A stretch of DNA of 38,618 nucleotides. It comes from Diphasiastrum complanatum (taxonomy: Eukaryota > Streptophyta > Lycopodiopsida > Lycopodiales > Lycopodiaceae). Shown piece by piece: positions 1 to 10,830 of this stretch (its first letter is position 1; the number at the start of each line of letters is the position of its first letter). The DNA is taken from assembly GCA_029204225.1 (NCBI GenBank), contig MU835498.1, positions 1 through 38,618 on the forward strand, read 5' to 3'. The translations under genes were made by a program, and so were the position numbers. The notes beneath the pieces are model-generated. The model saw nothing but the letters and a program-made list of their open reading frames with translations, was not told the origin of the DNA and did no database searches.

Positions 1-42
1 TTGGGTGGTATTTGAAAATTCGCAGCATATGTGTGTCCATTC

Positions 43-408
43 TCATAAATGAACACATTGATGTTTGGGTTGTACTGTGTCTACTTCATGTTGTATATCC
101 ATTTGTTTAAATATTGTTTCCGTCATTTCATTATTTGTATTCACAAACTTGGACTCGCAAGTGGTGGATGTAGTTTTTATTGTATCAACCTCAATATAAT
201 CATCTATGGTATCCACCTCAATAGGAATATCTCTGTTAGTTTGGTCCTTTGCTGCCCTTTGGTTGTCTGTCTTTATTGTCTCTCCACATGTTTCCTTCAC
301 CTCCGCAGGGGTGCATGCTCTCTTGCTCTTTTTTGTCTCCCTTGTCATAATCGAGCTACAGTTTTTGCATGCGATGGTGTCCAAGCCCCCGACAAAAAGG
401 TTATACAC
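43..408 (-). pseudogene. Basic C-terminal tail of MULE transposase
   Basis: A minus-strand open stretch in a different frame from the SWIM segment reads LDTIACKNCSSIMTRETKK, then a Lys/Glu/Thr-rich sequence with the triplet-like wording IEVDTIDDYIEVDTIK. The C-x2-C and basic cluster resemble the tail of FAR1-like transposases, but no domain can be named. It ends at a TGA at 43-45. Assignment is by position, strand and composition. Confidence 0.4.
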
Positions 409-478
409 TTGACAATTCTCATAAACACTCCTTTGCCAACTTTGGGATGCATATGCCTGTTCGCTTTTTGGCTACCAC

Positions 479-1318
479 TCACTTGAATTTTGTAGAGTTT
501 AGTGGTCTTTTAGAATGTGAGATATGGAGTTTCCTTGAATTAGTGATGTATTTTTTGGTGGACACACTTTTCGCACCGTGTCCCAGACGTGTTCTAGTCA
601 CATTGTATTGAAGAGGGAGAATAGTTCCTCTCTTTGGCATGGATGTGGTTGCTGGTGTTGAGATTGTCCCAAACACATTGTGTGCATCTTGTAAAACAGT
701 TGTCATGCGTATTAAGTCAGATATTTCATCACATGACATTGTTTGCATCTTTGTGCGTAGGTTTGTAAAGTCACGATCCAGTGTCTGGCGAAGAGCATCG
801 GTTTTGGCCAACAACATCTCAACCAACTCTTCATGCTTAAGATCGGTAGCCTTTATCTCAAAAGGAACATCTGCGCTCTCTCTCCCCTGCTCACAATCTA
901 TATTGGTTGTTTCCTCTACATTGCCACATTTTTTGTGGTTATTCCATAATTGAACATAGAATTTTTGTACCACTAACTTGGTGCCTACCAAGTGCTTGCA
1001 TTGAGAAGAGTTGTCAAAGCACGAGCATGTTTCTTTTGCGATGTCCACTATATACCACTTCTCAGCACTTGCTTCACTTCTCACACTAAAAATCAACTTG
1101 TCTTCGTCAAGTACAATTAGCCTACTTTTGTCATGGTCGTACTGCTCAAGGATTTGAATTCCTGCTAGATTTTGCAACCTCTGAGAATTTGACAAAGTTC
1201 TCTTTGAAAAGCGTTCCGAGTCTTCTGCAACCCACACACATGTTTATAATGAGTATCCATATCTTGGAGGTACTGAGAAAAGATAGGAGATTGATATATT
1301 AAATGTGGGTTAGGTGAT
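479..1318 (-). pseudogene. SWIM zinc-finger region of MULE transposase
   Basis: After SPIFSQYLQDMDTHYKH the frame slips by two bases at a short GTGTGTG run near 1235-1241 and continues as WVAEDSERFSKRTLSNSQR. Further on, ETCSCFDNSSQCKHLVGTK gives the C-x-C-x(n)-C-x-H pattern of the SWIM finger (about 991-1030). This is the domain that follows the DDE core in MULE and FAR1 proteins and helps in DNA or protein binding. A Lys/Asp-rich helical region follows, and the frame stops at 479-481. The dinucleotide slip suggests microsatellite-type mutation inside the coding sequence. Confidence 0.7.
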
Positions 1319-1525
1319 GCATTAAACCAATCAATTGTTTTAATCTATAATGCTCCACGAGTGTTCCACCGCGATGTGTGCCCGTGACGAATGACCCAAC
1401 TAAGCAGTTGATGAGATATGTAACCTTATGATTTACCTTTCCCCCAAGGACACTATACTTGAGGTGGTGCCATGTCCTCTCAATTAGATTGGTTGTATCC
1501 ACTTCTCCATGTGGGAATAGTCCGT
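1299..1525 (-). pseudogene. MULE transposase, segment after DDE core
   Basis: This frame carries FPHGEVDTTNLIERTWHHLK and VNHKVTYLINCLVG, continuing the DDE segment after a frameshift near 1515-1530. The E of LIERTWH is at the place of the third catalytic acid of MULE transposases. The frame ends in a stop at 1299-1301. Another frame then carries on with IYQSPIFSQYLQDMDTHYKH, showing a further small indel near 1300-1320. The segment is therefore a short in-frame island in a frameshifted gene. Confidence 0.6.
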
Positions 1526-2229
1526 CCCCATTTTGGCCACATTTGCCTCCACATGACCTCTCTTCCAGTGCATCCCTTATGGACATATTGCAACACATCA
1601 AGTGAACGTGCATACTTTTGGTCAATTGCTTGCACTAGTCCTCCGAACTCTTCTTCTGAATTAGACTGCAACAAGTCACACATGTCTTTGTATAGAGCAT
1701 CTCTTTCATCTAGTGGGACTTTGGACAACAGAGTCTCTACCCATGCCTTTTTGGCGTGAAATGTGCATAGAAGGATATTGCATGCCAAATGTTTGAGCTC
1801 TTCTCCTTCTATGGTCCAACACGCCCTGTCATTTGTAACAATTTCTATTATGGCTTGTAGTTCCGTTATGGACTTGTCTATGACAATTGCACGGGGTCTC
1901 GTAAATCCAAGTCTACTAAATACCACTTGGAATGCTACTCGCAATGCAATGCCTTGATGGTGCTGTCCTTTATCGTCTGAACATACCATGAACCAAATTG
2001 GTATCGCATGGCCAACTTGATTTGGAACAACAGCTCCAAACAAGAGAAAGTTAAATTGGTTTGTCTTAAATGTTGAGTCAATAGCCCATGCACTATTTTT
2101 GGAAAAAAACGTTTAGTAAATACTCAACATCCATAAATCTTGCAAGACAAGCACAAAGGGCCTCTTGATGTCCTCCTTGTGGTCAGGGTCATATGGTTGA
2201 TAATAAATGACATGGTAGATGAGCTTATA
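1480..2229 (-). pseudogene. DDE transposase core of MULE (broken)
   Basis: The minus-strand frame contains YQPYDPDHKEDIKRPF, then an in-frame TAA (2115-2113), then NSAWAIDSTFKTNQFNF, FGAVVPNQVGHAIPIWFMV and IDKSITELQAI, followed by CTFHAKKAWVETLLSKV. This is the MULE catalytic fold: the Asp of AIDSTF is the likely first catalytic residue and the Asp of VIDKS the likely second; the C..H context after it is typical of the family. The frame is lost near 1515-1530, where the continuation (FPHGEVDTTNLIERTWHHLK) shifts to another frame. The reading continues upstream of 2043 without a needed start, so no authentic start codon lies in this segment. Confidence 0.75.
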
Positions 2230-2459
2230 TCAAAATCACGAAAAAAGTTCATGGCCCATTTTTAGCTAGATGAAATAACATGTGACATCATTTGTTCAAT
2301 AACCACAATACCTTCCCAGTACTTTGCAGTTGTTGAGCCTCCAAATTCAAACTCCATTAATCATCCGAGCTCAAGGCATCTGTCCAACAATGCACGACTG
2401 TATTTTTAAACAAGTTTTGTTTGTTATGTTTGAACAAAGATATGTTAATAAGATGCTAA

Positions 2460-3180
2460 TCATGATACACCCCACATCAAATTACCTTTCATTCGTAGCC
2501 TGTATGACAATTGAGATATCTCCTTTGGGATGAGAAAAAACCTAAAGCATGCCTGATCCGCCTCACTAACTTGTGCTTGCAAGAATGGTGCACGTTGGAT
2601 AGAAACAATGGATAGATGAGACGCCTCTTTATATGCCTGTAGATCTCTCTCACACTCATGCACCACAAAAGGATGTGGATCCAAATGTAGTTTGTCCTCC
2701 TCTGAGCCGGGGTGATGATACTCATGTATAGCATACACTTGGACTCGTGCCATGTCCTTTGTATCCATTGGGATGGTCAGTCTCATCCGAAAAGGACATC
2801 CCAGTCTACAACTCCTGCGTGGCACAATATTTGATACTTGTTTGGATGTTTTTCTCTTACCCCTATGGCAAATGTAATCCCGCACACGACATCCACTTTT
2901 TCCCCAGACGACCTAGTGTGACTTTATTGCTTCAATCGTTTGGGTTATATTATTGTGTTTCCCAATCACTATGTCAATATGACAATCACAAAACAATTCA
3001 TGCCATTGTCCTACATGCGGAATTAGGAGGGACATCTTAGACTTGAAACAAATTTCCTCTCTCCCAAGATACATGGTCTACAGACCCATTTTCATTTGCA
3101 TATCTTTCCATTTTTGTTGACCATCATACTCTGGATTTGGCTTTCGTTGTTTACTTCGAGGAGGAGCTTTAAATGTGGGT
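2460..3180 (-). pseudogene. FAR1-type N-terminal DNA-binding region of MULE transposase
   Basis: One minus-strand frame reads from about 3180 to 2460 with two in-frame TAG stops, at 3080-3078 and 2915-2913. Readable pieces include a basic linker, GQWHELFCDCHIDIV, then RDYICHRGKRKTSKQ, RRSCRLGCPFRMRL and HEYHHPGSEEDKL. The spaced Cys and His residues (SCRLGC ... H.YHH) are what is expected of the FAR1/MULE zinc-binding domain that recognises terminal repeats. Both stops could come from CAG by one C-to-T change. After HP.VVHECERDLQAYKEA the text continues into a helical region. It is followed by a frame break before the DDE core. Confidence 0.65.
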
Positions 3181-3187
3181 TCTACAC

Positions 3188-3499
3188 CTAAAATGTCTCC
3201 ATACGTTGGAAAAGTGCACTTATTGATGCTTGCACACATAAGATGGTGCGACTGTGTGTTAAAAAGAAGAAGGCAGGGGACGTGTGCTCTTTGATGTCTA
3301 CAAAAGGTGAGTGGGCTTCTTTATTTGCATGGGTGACCCCACCTACATCACCAATTGAACGATATATTGTTTCGTCCATTGAAACTCCAAAGTCAATATC
3401 ATAGATCTCAGAATCACTACACTCAGAGTCCGAGTTCAACAATAGGTTTGTGTAGTAATGACCAATGTGGATATCTGGAATCAACTCTTCGTGCTCCAA
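3188..3499 (-). pseudogene. Acidic N-terminal segment of MULE transposase
   Basis: An open stretch of 103 codons begins with an acidic, Ser/Asp/Glu-rich sequence (for example LNSDSECSDSEIYDIDF) and lies just upstream of the zinc-domain segment on the same strand, in another frame. FAR1-like transposases often have a variable acidic N-terminus before the DNA-binding domain. No domain can be recognised here; the assignment rests on position and composition. The final third, rich in hydrophobic residues, may already be out of frame. Confidence 0.4.
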
Positions 3500-3665
3500 C
3501 TTTGATGCAATCCTACATACAGCTCATAAAGACCACTCTAATAAGTTTGTTATGTAATTAGGGACATTAAAATAAATTTCAAAAGGTCTAAGTCTCCAGA
3601 CAAAAGTATATAATAAATGGAACCAATGCAATGGAGGCCAAAATTTTTGGTAGGCTCCAATATGG

Positions 3666-4522
<857 letters not shown>

Positions 4523-4530
4523 CAAAATCA

Positions 4531-4775
4531 CCCTAAACCCCATGTGCACCTTGGTCTCACTTTCATTTACCACTCCTAAATGGATATGGCCATTGTTTTT
4601 TTTGTCAAACTTTCTTAGATCTCAATATGCTTGGTCTTCAAATTGGTCTTGAAGCGGATTTTGAAATTGAAGACTGATCAATATCGATAAATAAAAAAAT
4701 ACAATGCGGTGGCAAAGAATATGCTCAAAACATGGCTCTAATCCCTAAACCCAATCACCCTAAACCCTAAACCAC
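4531..4775. repeat. Degenerate telomere-like motifs (CCCTAAA)
   Basis: CCCTAAACCCC occurs at about 4531 and a cluster CCCTAAACCC, CACCCTAAACCCTAAACC at 4743-4773. These match the plant telomere unit TTTAGGG read on the other strand, in short, irregular copies. This is far too little for a telomere. It may be an interstitial fragment or simply an AC-rich repeat drifting from GA/telomere-type sequence. Confidence 0.5.
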
Positions 4776-4809
4776 CATATTTCTATATTTATACTATCTT
4801 GACATGGCT

Positions 4810-4935
4810 CGTGCTTTCCTTTAATGAGCATCAGCATAAAATGCTTAATTTTGCCCTCATTTGTCACGTAGAACCTACATCTTTGACACCTCTCTTGGCA
4901 ATGAAGGCAACCTCCTAACCATTACGCTACCACAG
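4810..4935 (-). repeat. tRNA-like sequence, possible SINE head
   Basis: Read on the minus strand, TAGCGTAATGG fits the tRNA gene A box (TRGCNNANNGG). GGTTCTACGTG lies about 43 bases downstream and resembles a degenerate B box. The stretch between is compatible with a tRNA with a long variable arm, but I could not fold a convincing cloverleaf. No flanking duplication was found. A tRNA-derived SINE fragment is the favoured reading; a chance match is possible. Confidence 0.35.
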
Positions 4936-7256
4936 CCTCAACTTGGCAAAAAAGTCTACAAATACGCTAGATAAGTTACATCACCCATGAACATTGCATG
5001 TTCCTTATTGACCACATTGCATATTGTTACACAACACATACATAGATGATTACACACGAAAGACTGGCTATGAGTTTTGATAAGCGTTCATTCAATTCTA
5101 CAAGGTAGCTAGTAGATTGTTATGCAAGAATATCCTTTTTTATCTACTTTCTCAACGTCTCTCATGCTTTAATAGTTCATGTGATTCTGGAATGATCATG
5201 AGCTGTGAATGATTCTGGAATGAGCTGTGAAAGTACAAAATATGATCATGGTGGGATCGTGTGCTGTCAACCCATTCTCCCATCCGTGCACAGAATCACG
5301 GGCTGTCAACCCACTTTCCTAGTCCAGAGAGCATACTTGATCTACCACTTGCAAGCATGCAGTTTATGGCAATGCAAATCACAAAAATAAACAACATAGT
5401 TATTGATAGAAAAGTGGATTAAAATTTGTTTCTTCTCCAAAAAAAACTCGTGTATATTAATAATCTTATGGAAATAGATTTTGAATTTTTTTTAAAGTTT
5501 GTAGTCAAAGGTTGTTTGACTAGTTTTCTAAATAATTGCCTACAAATGAGTAGAATCACTATATGATCGTCATGGAATGTGTGGTACTCCTAGTTGTATT
5601 GACTATAGGACTGAATAATCTTATTAGTGTACTTGGATTGAAAGCTAGAGTATTAAAAATAGGCATGCTTATGCATAAACATATGAAGCTAAAACATGAT
5701 TGTACAAAAGGCAGCTGGGCTGAAAAAGGTTGAAAAACCTAAATCATATATTGAAAAAACAATGTTGTCTAAAACAAGCCATCAAACAATTTCTCTTAGG
5801 GTCGATTACGGAAAAATGAATACGAGCTCTCATTGTCAACCTAAAACATGATGATATCAATAGCCCTCTTATGAGCCTTGTGTATCATATGTATATTTCT
5901 CAATTTAGTACATCTAAAACTATGTACATTAGTTATGATTGGAGAATTGTAATAAGGTTCCTTGAGGACCCACATAGATAAGGCTTGTTAGGAATGGTGG
6001 CTTGAGCTTTGAGCTCTCTTTGAACCCATGACGTAGATCTGTTGCATTAAATATGTGAAGTGAAAGCAATCTTTGGAATACAATATCTTCAAGGTGCTCA
6101 TCTTGCTAGTAGCTATCTCTTGCAACAGAATCCGAAGATTTTTTCCCTACATCATTCTCAATAGACTCGTTTTCCCTAAGGAGGGATCGAACTACCGAAA
6201 ACAATTAGGTGAGGGAAATGATGAATGTGTAACAAAAACAGGGCACATATGTTCGAAATTAAAACCTTCATCGTAGTTCACATGGAAACTCAACCATGGT
6301 TCTCAATTGTCTTCTAGCTATCAACAGATTCAATGTATATCAATGCCCAAATAGTGCTATAAACATGTCACTGTCCTGTTTATAACTAAGTTTTAGTATC
6401 TCTAGGTTGACTACTTGTCCAACCTTTTTGCTAGGATAGAAGGCCCAAACTATAGCATCTCATGTTGTCTAAGTTATGAGATTGTATAAGAAAACTTTCC
6501 GCTAGCCCTAGGTTTGAGCTTCAGAACTTAGAACTTGATTCCTTATATTCCGAAAGCGGCATATAGAGCTAATTTATGTCAGAAAAAACTTTAGCTCCCT
6601 AACGAATACATGCGGCTTTTTCAAAGCATGTAAAACAACCAAAATTAGGCAAAGTATGTTCTGTGTAGTATCAACTTAGCTTGTTCCAAGAACAGAAGGT
6701 CAATCACCTTAAGACTATTAGAAAAATAAATAGATTGACTTGAAATGATCTAAACATAGACAGTCACCATTATAGCTAACTACAAAGAAACCTATGGTGA
6801 GACATAAATGTCGACTAACAAGGACTTTCAAAGCGGGTTCGAAGAAATGTCACAGAAAGAGAGTAATGCCTCAAGGTATCTAGTTAAACATAAATCATAG
6901 ACATGATGTTTGCAAGAAAATTAACGAGAGGAACATGCTGCTGTACGAGGAACTATTAATAAGATGCAAGCAAGTGTCAACATTGGCCTTAGTAGCTCCT
7001 GCAAATATGCAACAGAGCTGACTTCATTGGAATACAATGCAAACAGACTGACTTCACTGAAAATTAAGCTTAAAAGATATGAAAATGTACCTGTTACAAT
7101 AGCTCCAATGCATTTGCCAGCTTCAAGCACCCATAGAACACTTAGGAGCAACGCTGTGCAATCCGGCAAAACCGTGAGGACATAAAGGAGGTTGAGCGCA
7201 CTTTTTTGTTGCAGAAGAGGCGCTTGAGGAGAGCTGCAAATTGTATCAATCTCTGT
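4936..7256. other. Stretch without recognisable genes
   Basis: About 2.3 kb of AT-rich sequence. Short open frames here do not resemble any known protein and have no supporting context. The only internal structure is a small local duplication at 5181-5232, where GATTCTGGAATGA and GAGCTGTGAA each occur twice. Confidence 0.5.
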
Positions 7257-7319
7257 TCAGAAGCATAGAGCATCAAGCTCTATTCGTGAGCCTAGAGAAG
7301 GTGATGAGGAGCGCTGATT

Positions 7320-7500
7320 CGGAGCATTGTTCATAGAATAGCAGATGAGGAGCATATGAGGATTAGCATTCACAAAATAGCAGATGAGGAGCAGCTGACT
7401 CGGAGCACCAGCATTCACAGAACAAGCAAGTAGGCAATGAGAAGCAACATTCACAGAACGAGCAAGTAGGCAATGAGGAGCAGCAGATGAGCCACAATAT
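7320..7500. repeat. Degenerate tandem repeat, about 40-bp unit
   Basis: The words AGCATTCACAGAAC, AGCAAGTAGGCAATGAG and GCAGATGAGGAGCA recur three to four times in the same order with small changes. The clearest pair of units starts at about 7410 and 7447. The repeat is in plus-strand GA/GCA-rich sequence; frames across it encode no known domain. Confidence 0.6.
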
Positions 7501-8227
7501 TTCCTGAGCAAGCAAGGTAGCATTCGAAATGCCCGAAATGCAACAACCAATGCTCAGTTGATCCAGAGAACCGTGAGAGCTGCTGTTGCTGTTGGCAGTT
7601 GATGGAGGGAGGAATAGCAGTCGAAGAGGACGCCGAGACTAGCAGCCATTGGCAGTTGATGGATGATCTGGCCCCACACATGAGCGCTCTCATCCCATTG
7701 GCGCGGCCGTTACAGGGAGAGAGGTGCTTGTAAGGCCTGTCGGGTGGCAACTGAAGATACCATGGAGTACCTTGGGCATCTTGTAGTATTGGGGGTAAGT
7801 GGTAGGCGCTTTTTCTCCCTTCAATTAAAAAACATAAATGCCTTGTCTAATTTGAATTTAGACTTTAAATGCCTTGCCCTTCAAATGAAAGGGGCTTTCA
7901 CATAGAATGATGTGGAAGGACATGGGCTCAAATTGGAAGGTAAGTGCATATTTTGAAATTGCCCTGGACTCTTCCATGTGAAACCACCTCTTTTCATAAT
8001 CCCTGTCCTTTCATCTTTCTTCATCTAAAGACACAACGTGCAGAGTGAACTTTCATTCTCTCTTCTCTATCTTATTGAAACCTATATGATGTTCTCTTCC
8101 TTAAAAATTCAAATGTAAACATCTCAACAAAGGGGCCTTACATAGTGGAAATGTTGGGGAGTAGTGCTTTTGGCATGTTCACTTGTACATTTTTTATGCC
8201 AAGTTATTATTTGCCACATGGGGCCCT
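7501..8227. other. Stretch without recognisable genes
   Basis: No protein-like frame, RNA gene or repeat beyond scattered GA/CT-rich words was seen. Confidence 0.45.
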
Positions 8228-8243
8228 TTACTTATCTAAAATG
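8228..8243. repeat. Target site duplication, left copy
   Basis: TTACTTATCTAAAATG, identical to 8329-8344, immediately bordering the tRNA-derived insert. A length of 16 bases is normal for LINE-type target-primed reverse transcription. Confidence 0.8.
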
Positions 8244-8328
8244 CTTCTTGGTTTCCAAGGGAAGGCTCGAACTTGAGACCAAAGAAACTTTGGATGTCAA
8301 GCTAACCAATTGAGCCAACTCCCTTGGG
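8244..8328 (-). mobile_element. tRNA-derived short retroposon (SINE-like), 85 bp
   Basis: On the minus strand the insert begins CCCAAGGGAG, then has a tRNA A box (TGGCTCAATTGG) and a B box (GTTCGAGCC, matching GWTCRANNC). AAGGGAG near its start can pair with CTTCCCTT near its end. The T-arm stem is poorly paired, so it is not a functional tRNA gene. It ends in a small hairpin (CTTGG-AAA-CCAAG) rather than a long A or T tail. Identical 16-base copies of TTACTTATCTAAAATG flank it at 8228-8243 and 8329-8344, which is strong evidence of target-primed insertion. Confidence 0.75.
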
Positions 8329-8344
8329 TTACTTATCTAAAATG
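8329..8344. repeat. Target site duplication, right copy
   Basis: TTACTTATCTAAAATG, identical to 8228-8243, on the other side of the tRNA-derived insert. Confidence 0.8.
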
Positions 8345-8910
8345 GCGTAATGGCATTACTATTCTCTCTCTTCGATGAATGTTGAGTTTTTGGTAGGACT
8401 AGTCATTTTCTCTCTTACAACATTGTGTAGCCATCATCCTATATGATAAGTCACAATCTATTGAAGTTGTCACACATCTGGACAACTTGCTATACAAGGT
8501 GATATGAAAAGTTTTGGTGCGTATGCATGTTAAAAAAAAAAAAACATTTTTAATCCTTTTTTTAGATTAGAGACCTCTTTTACCTTTGAAGCAATGCAAT
8601 TATGGAGGAAAGGATGCTCCCAAGGAGGATTCGAGATGCACAACTCCCAAGGAAGATTTGGGATGGACATAACAAGGACTTACGACAATACAACCGAAAG
8701 GAAGAGGTTTAGATGGAGACTAAATCATCAATAGGAGATGAGGTCATGCAAATCAAATGCACGATTTAAGAGTTGCGCTTTACACTTTAGCATGATCTAG
8801 AATCCAAATAAGGTATTTGATTTTTGAAAGCATCATGAACTTGGAAGCCTAGGAAGATGAATAACAACTACACTCTTCCCTTTTACTTCTTGTTTGGCCT
8901 GGGTTTTGAC
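8345..8910. other. Stretch without recognisable genes
   Basis: Only a small local duplication was noticed: CTCCCAAGGAGGATTCGAGATG near 8609 recurs as a variant near 8643. No coding signal. Confidence 0.4.
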
Positions 8911-9251
8911 ATTCTACGAGTAAATTTTTTGAGAGTTTGTGAGTTTCTTTCTTGCCACCAGTCAAATAAGAATTGTGGTTTGGCATATAGTTGAAAATTT
9001 TAATTGAATCACTTGGCACGCTGTCCAAGTAATTCAGTCAATTTTTATTTTTCTTTTTGTAGCAAAAGGCCAAAAATGTCTTTTACCTTCAATTTTTTTA
9101 TTTATTTTGGGATTATGAGATTTTTAACTATGTGCCAAACCACAATTCTTATTAATAAACATTCAGGTAGTGGCATAAAAAAGATAGCACACCATGCGCT
9201 ATCTTTTTATTGACTCATGGCAAGAAAGAAACTTGCAAACTCGCAAAATGC
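8911..9251. mobile_element. Foldback/MITE-like inverted repeat with nested hairpin
   Basis: Two pairs of inverted segments face each other. 8932-8957 (GAGTTTGTGAGTTTCTTTC and on) pairs with 9218-9242, 23 of 25 bases. 8965-9000 (AATAAGAATTGTGGTTTGGC and on) pairs with 9117-9153, about 33 of 36. The right arm holds about 60 extra bases that include a perfect 11-base hairpin (AAAAAGATAGC/GCTATCTTTTT, 9178-9208). The unpaired centre is about 115 bases and AT-rich. A short open frame across it has no known domain. Size and shape fit a non-autonomous DNA transposon or foldback element; no target duplication was resolved. Confidence 0.65.
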
Positions 9252-10374
9252 CAAGCCCTATTTGGGCTCAATCAGCCATATCCTCATTGCATTGATAAAG
9301 CTCTCACAAGAAGATTGCATCTTTCACCGTTAGCCCTCGCAACACGCTAGTGATTGGACCTACTCATGATGTTGCTTAACAAGCTTTTCCACAGTCTTGT
9401 CTCATTCGCCACGAACAAGATGGTGGCATCTTTTCATAGACTAGCTTGAGACATGACACATTCTATAAGCCTAGGCTTGGTAGGTCATGTACAAAGATGT
9501 CCCTTGTACAAACAATTTAGCAAATGTCACAAACCTACCTAGTGTAGGAAATTTGCTCCACACTAATCCCATTGGAGCAAACAACAATCATTGGTTTGGG
9601 TCTCAATTTAGTGCAAAAAAATGTCAAACAAAATTAAAGCTAGTCATTTGCTTGCTCGCATTAGACAAGGAATACATGAAAATGGAAATTTTAAGCCTCG
9701 ACTATGTGGTCAATGAGGTAATTTTTGCATTAGCAGAGGTTTGAGTGCCAAAAAAGGCCTTATCTAAAGATAATTTTTGAAATGTTTCGAGCATATATTG
9801 AAATCTCAAAGGTCTCGTTAGGCAGGGTCTAGACATATGATTGGACAATACTTGTCTAGGACTGCACAAGTTAAAAAATGAATGGCTAACAAGAGTGTAT
9901 TTCAAATGAACTGTAATTAAATTATTATGTATGGTCTAAAGAGGGGTTGAGCTCATTTTCAATGTATTCCTAGTTTTTTTGGGTGTATTCCATCTTCTAA
10001 ATATAAATTTAAAGATTTATGGCATTTGTCCCTTTCTATATTTTTCATCCCTTGACATTTTAGCTAACAAATTTTTGAATTAAAAGAAAATGGAAGTTAA
10101 AATAAGAGCATGGATGAACTGGTCATCTATCTCATATGAAAATTGGCCTATTTATTGGAGGAAAAACAATGAACTTGGATGAGCTAAAGTTCATCGATCT
10201 AGTTGCTTCTAGAACTAGTTTGTGAAAAGTTTACAAATATCATGAAGGTTGTGAAAAAAGCCTTACTTTGTCAATATAGGCTTAGTCAACTCAATCACAA
10301 AATTATAATACATATCACTAGAGATTTTTATTTTTTCATACTCTGATTATTATACTAGTGCTAATCTTTTTGTT
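9252..10374. other. Stretch without recognisable genes
   Basis: AT-rich sequence. A frame of 85 codons at 9487-9744 resembles nothing I recognise. Because a copia integrase relic begins at 10375, some of this could be older retrotransposon sequence, but I cannot identify it. Confidence 0.4.
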
Positions 10375-10671
10375 TGTCAAAGTTGCATTTCAAGCAAGCA
10401 TGCTAGAACTCCATTTAAATTCGATTATATTCACATTTATAAAGGTCTTCTAGACATCGTACATAATGATTTATGTGGAGCTATGTGCACACTTCCTCTT
10501 TTAGGGGAGCCAAATAGTTCTTAACCCTTGTTGATGACTTCTTAAAAGAATAAACCGTTTTACAAAAATAGAAAAGTTTTTGGTTACATAGCCTTTGCTT
10601 AAAATCTAAAAGATGTTAGGAAGAAGTTTGACACTTCTAGTACCAAGTCTATATTTGTTGGTCATCTAGAT
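10375..10671 (+). pseudogene. Ty1/copia integrase relic with internal deletion
   Basis: Reading plus: CQSCISSKHARTPFKF is the zinc-binding GAG-pre-integrase motif (C-x2-C ... K..R.PF), followed by DIVHNDLCGAMCTLPLLGE, the start of the integrase core with its first catalytic Asp (HNDLCG). After a one-base shift near 10520 comes FLTLVDDFLKE. The rest of the catalytic core (more than 100 residues in normal elements) is missing. At about 10572 the text jumps to KVFGYIAFA and DVRKKFDTSSTKSIFVGHL, the integrase C-terminal motif. Stops (10522, and one after IAFA) confirm it is dead. No matching LTRs or RT were found nearby. Confidence 0.75.
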
Positions 10672-10734
10672 CTTCACATTGTTCATCAAGATCTTTCCAT
10701 TCAATTGGTATTTCAAAATCATATTGATTTGTGT

Positions 10735-10830
10735 CACTACAACAAAATGCACATTTTCCAATATGGGCTTATGACGGACTTTTGAAAATTTTATGATATG
10801 TCCAATTTTGACATTGGAATTTGACACATA
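10735..10830. repeat. Possible CACTA-type transposon end
   Basis: CACTACAACAAAATGCAC followed by TATGACGGACTTT resembles the start of CACTA (En/Spm) elements and their MITEs. No opposite end reading TTTTGTTGTAGTG and no transposase were found, so this is at most a truncated end. Confidence 0.3.

Larger units (their letters stand above)
43..3499 (-). mobile_element. Decayed MULE/FAR1-like DNA transposon (coding remnant)
   Basis: On the minus strand the parts of a Mutator-like (FAR1/FHY3-related) transposase lie in the expected order: acidic N-terminus, Cys/His zinc domain, DDE transposase core, SWIM zinc finger and a basic tail. The frame changes several times and stop codons interrupt it, so it cannot make a full protein. 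No terminal inverted repeats or target duplication could be seen, so element ends are not defined; the limits given are those of the coding remnant. A domesticated FAR1-family gene that later decayed is an alternative, but the number of breaks and the transposon-rich surroundings favour a dead transposon. Confidence 0.75.

Noticed and set aside
4531-4775. True telomere or chromosome end
   Set aside because: Only a handful of irregular CCCTAAA words are present.
6921-7185. Overlapping frames on both strands as small genes
   Set aside because: Neither has similarity, start context or conserved features; they are short frames in AT-rich sequence.
8244-8328. Functional tRNA gene
   Set aside because: The T-arm stem does not pair properly, and flanking duplications show it is a retroposed copy.
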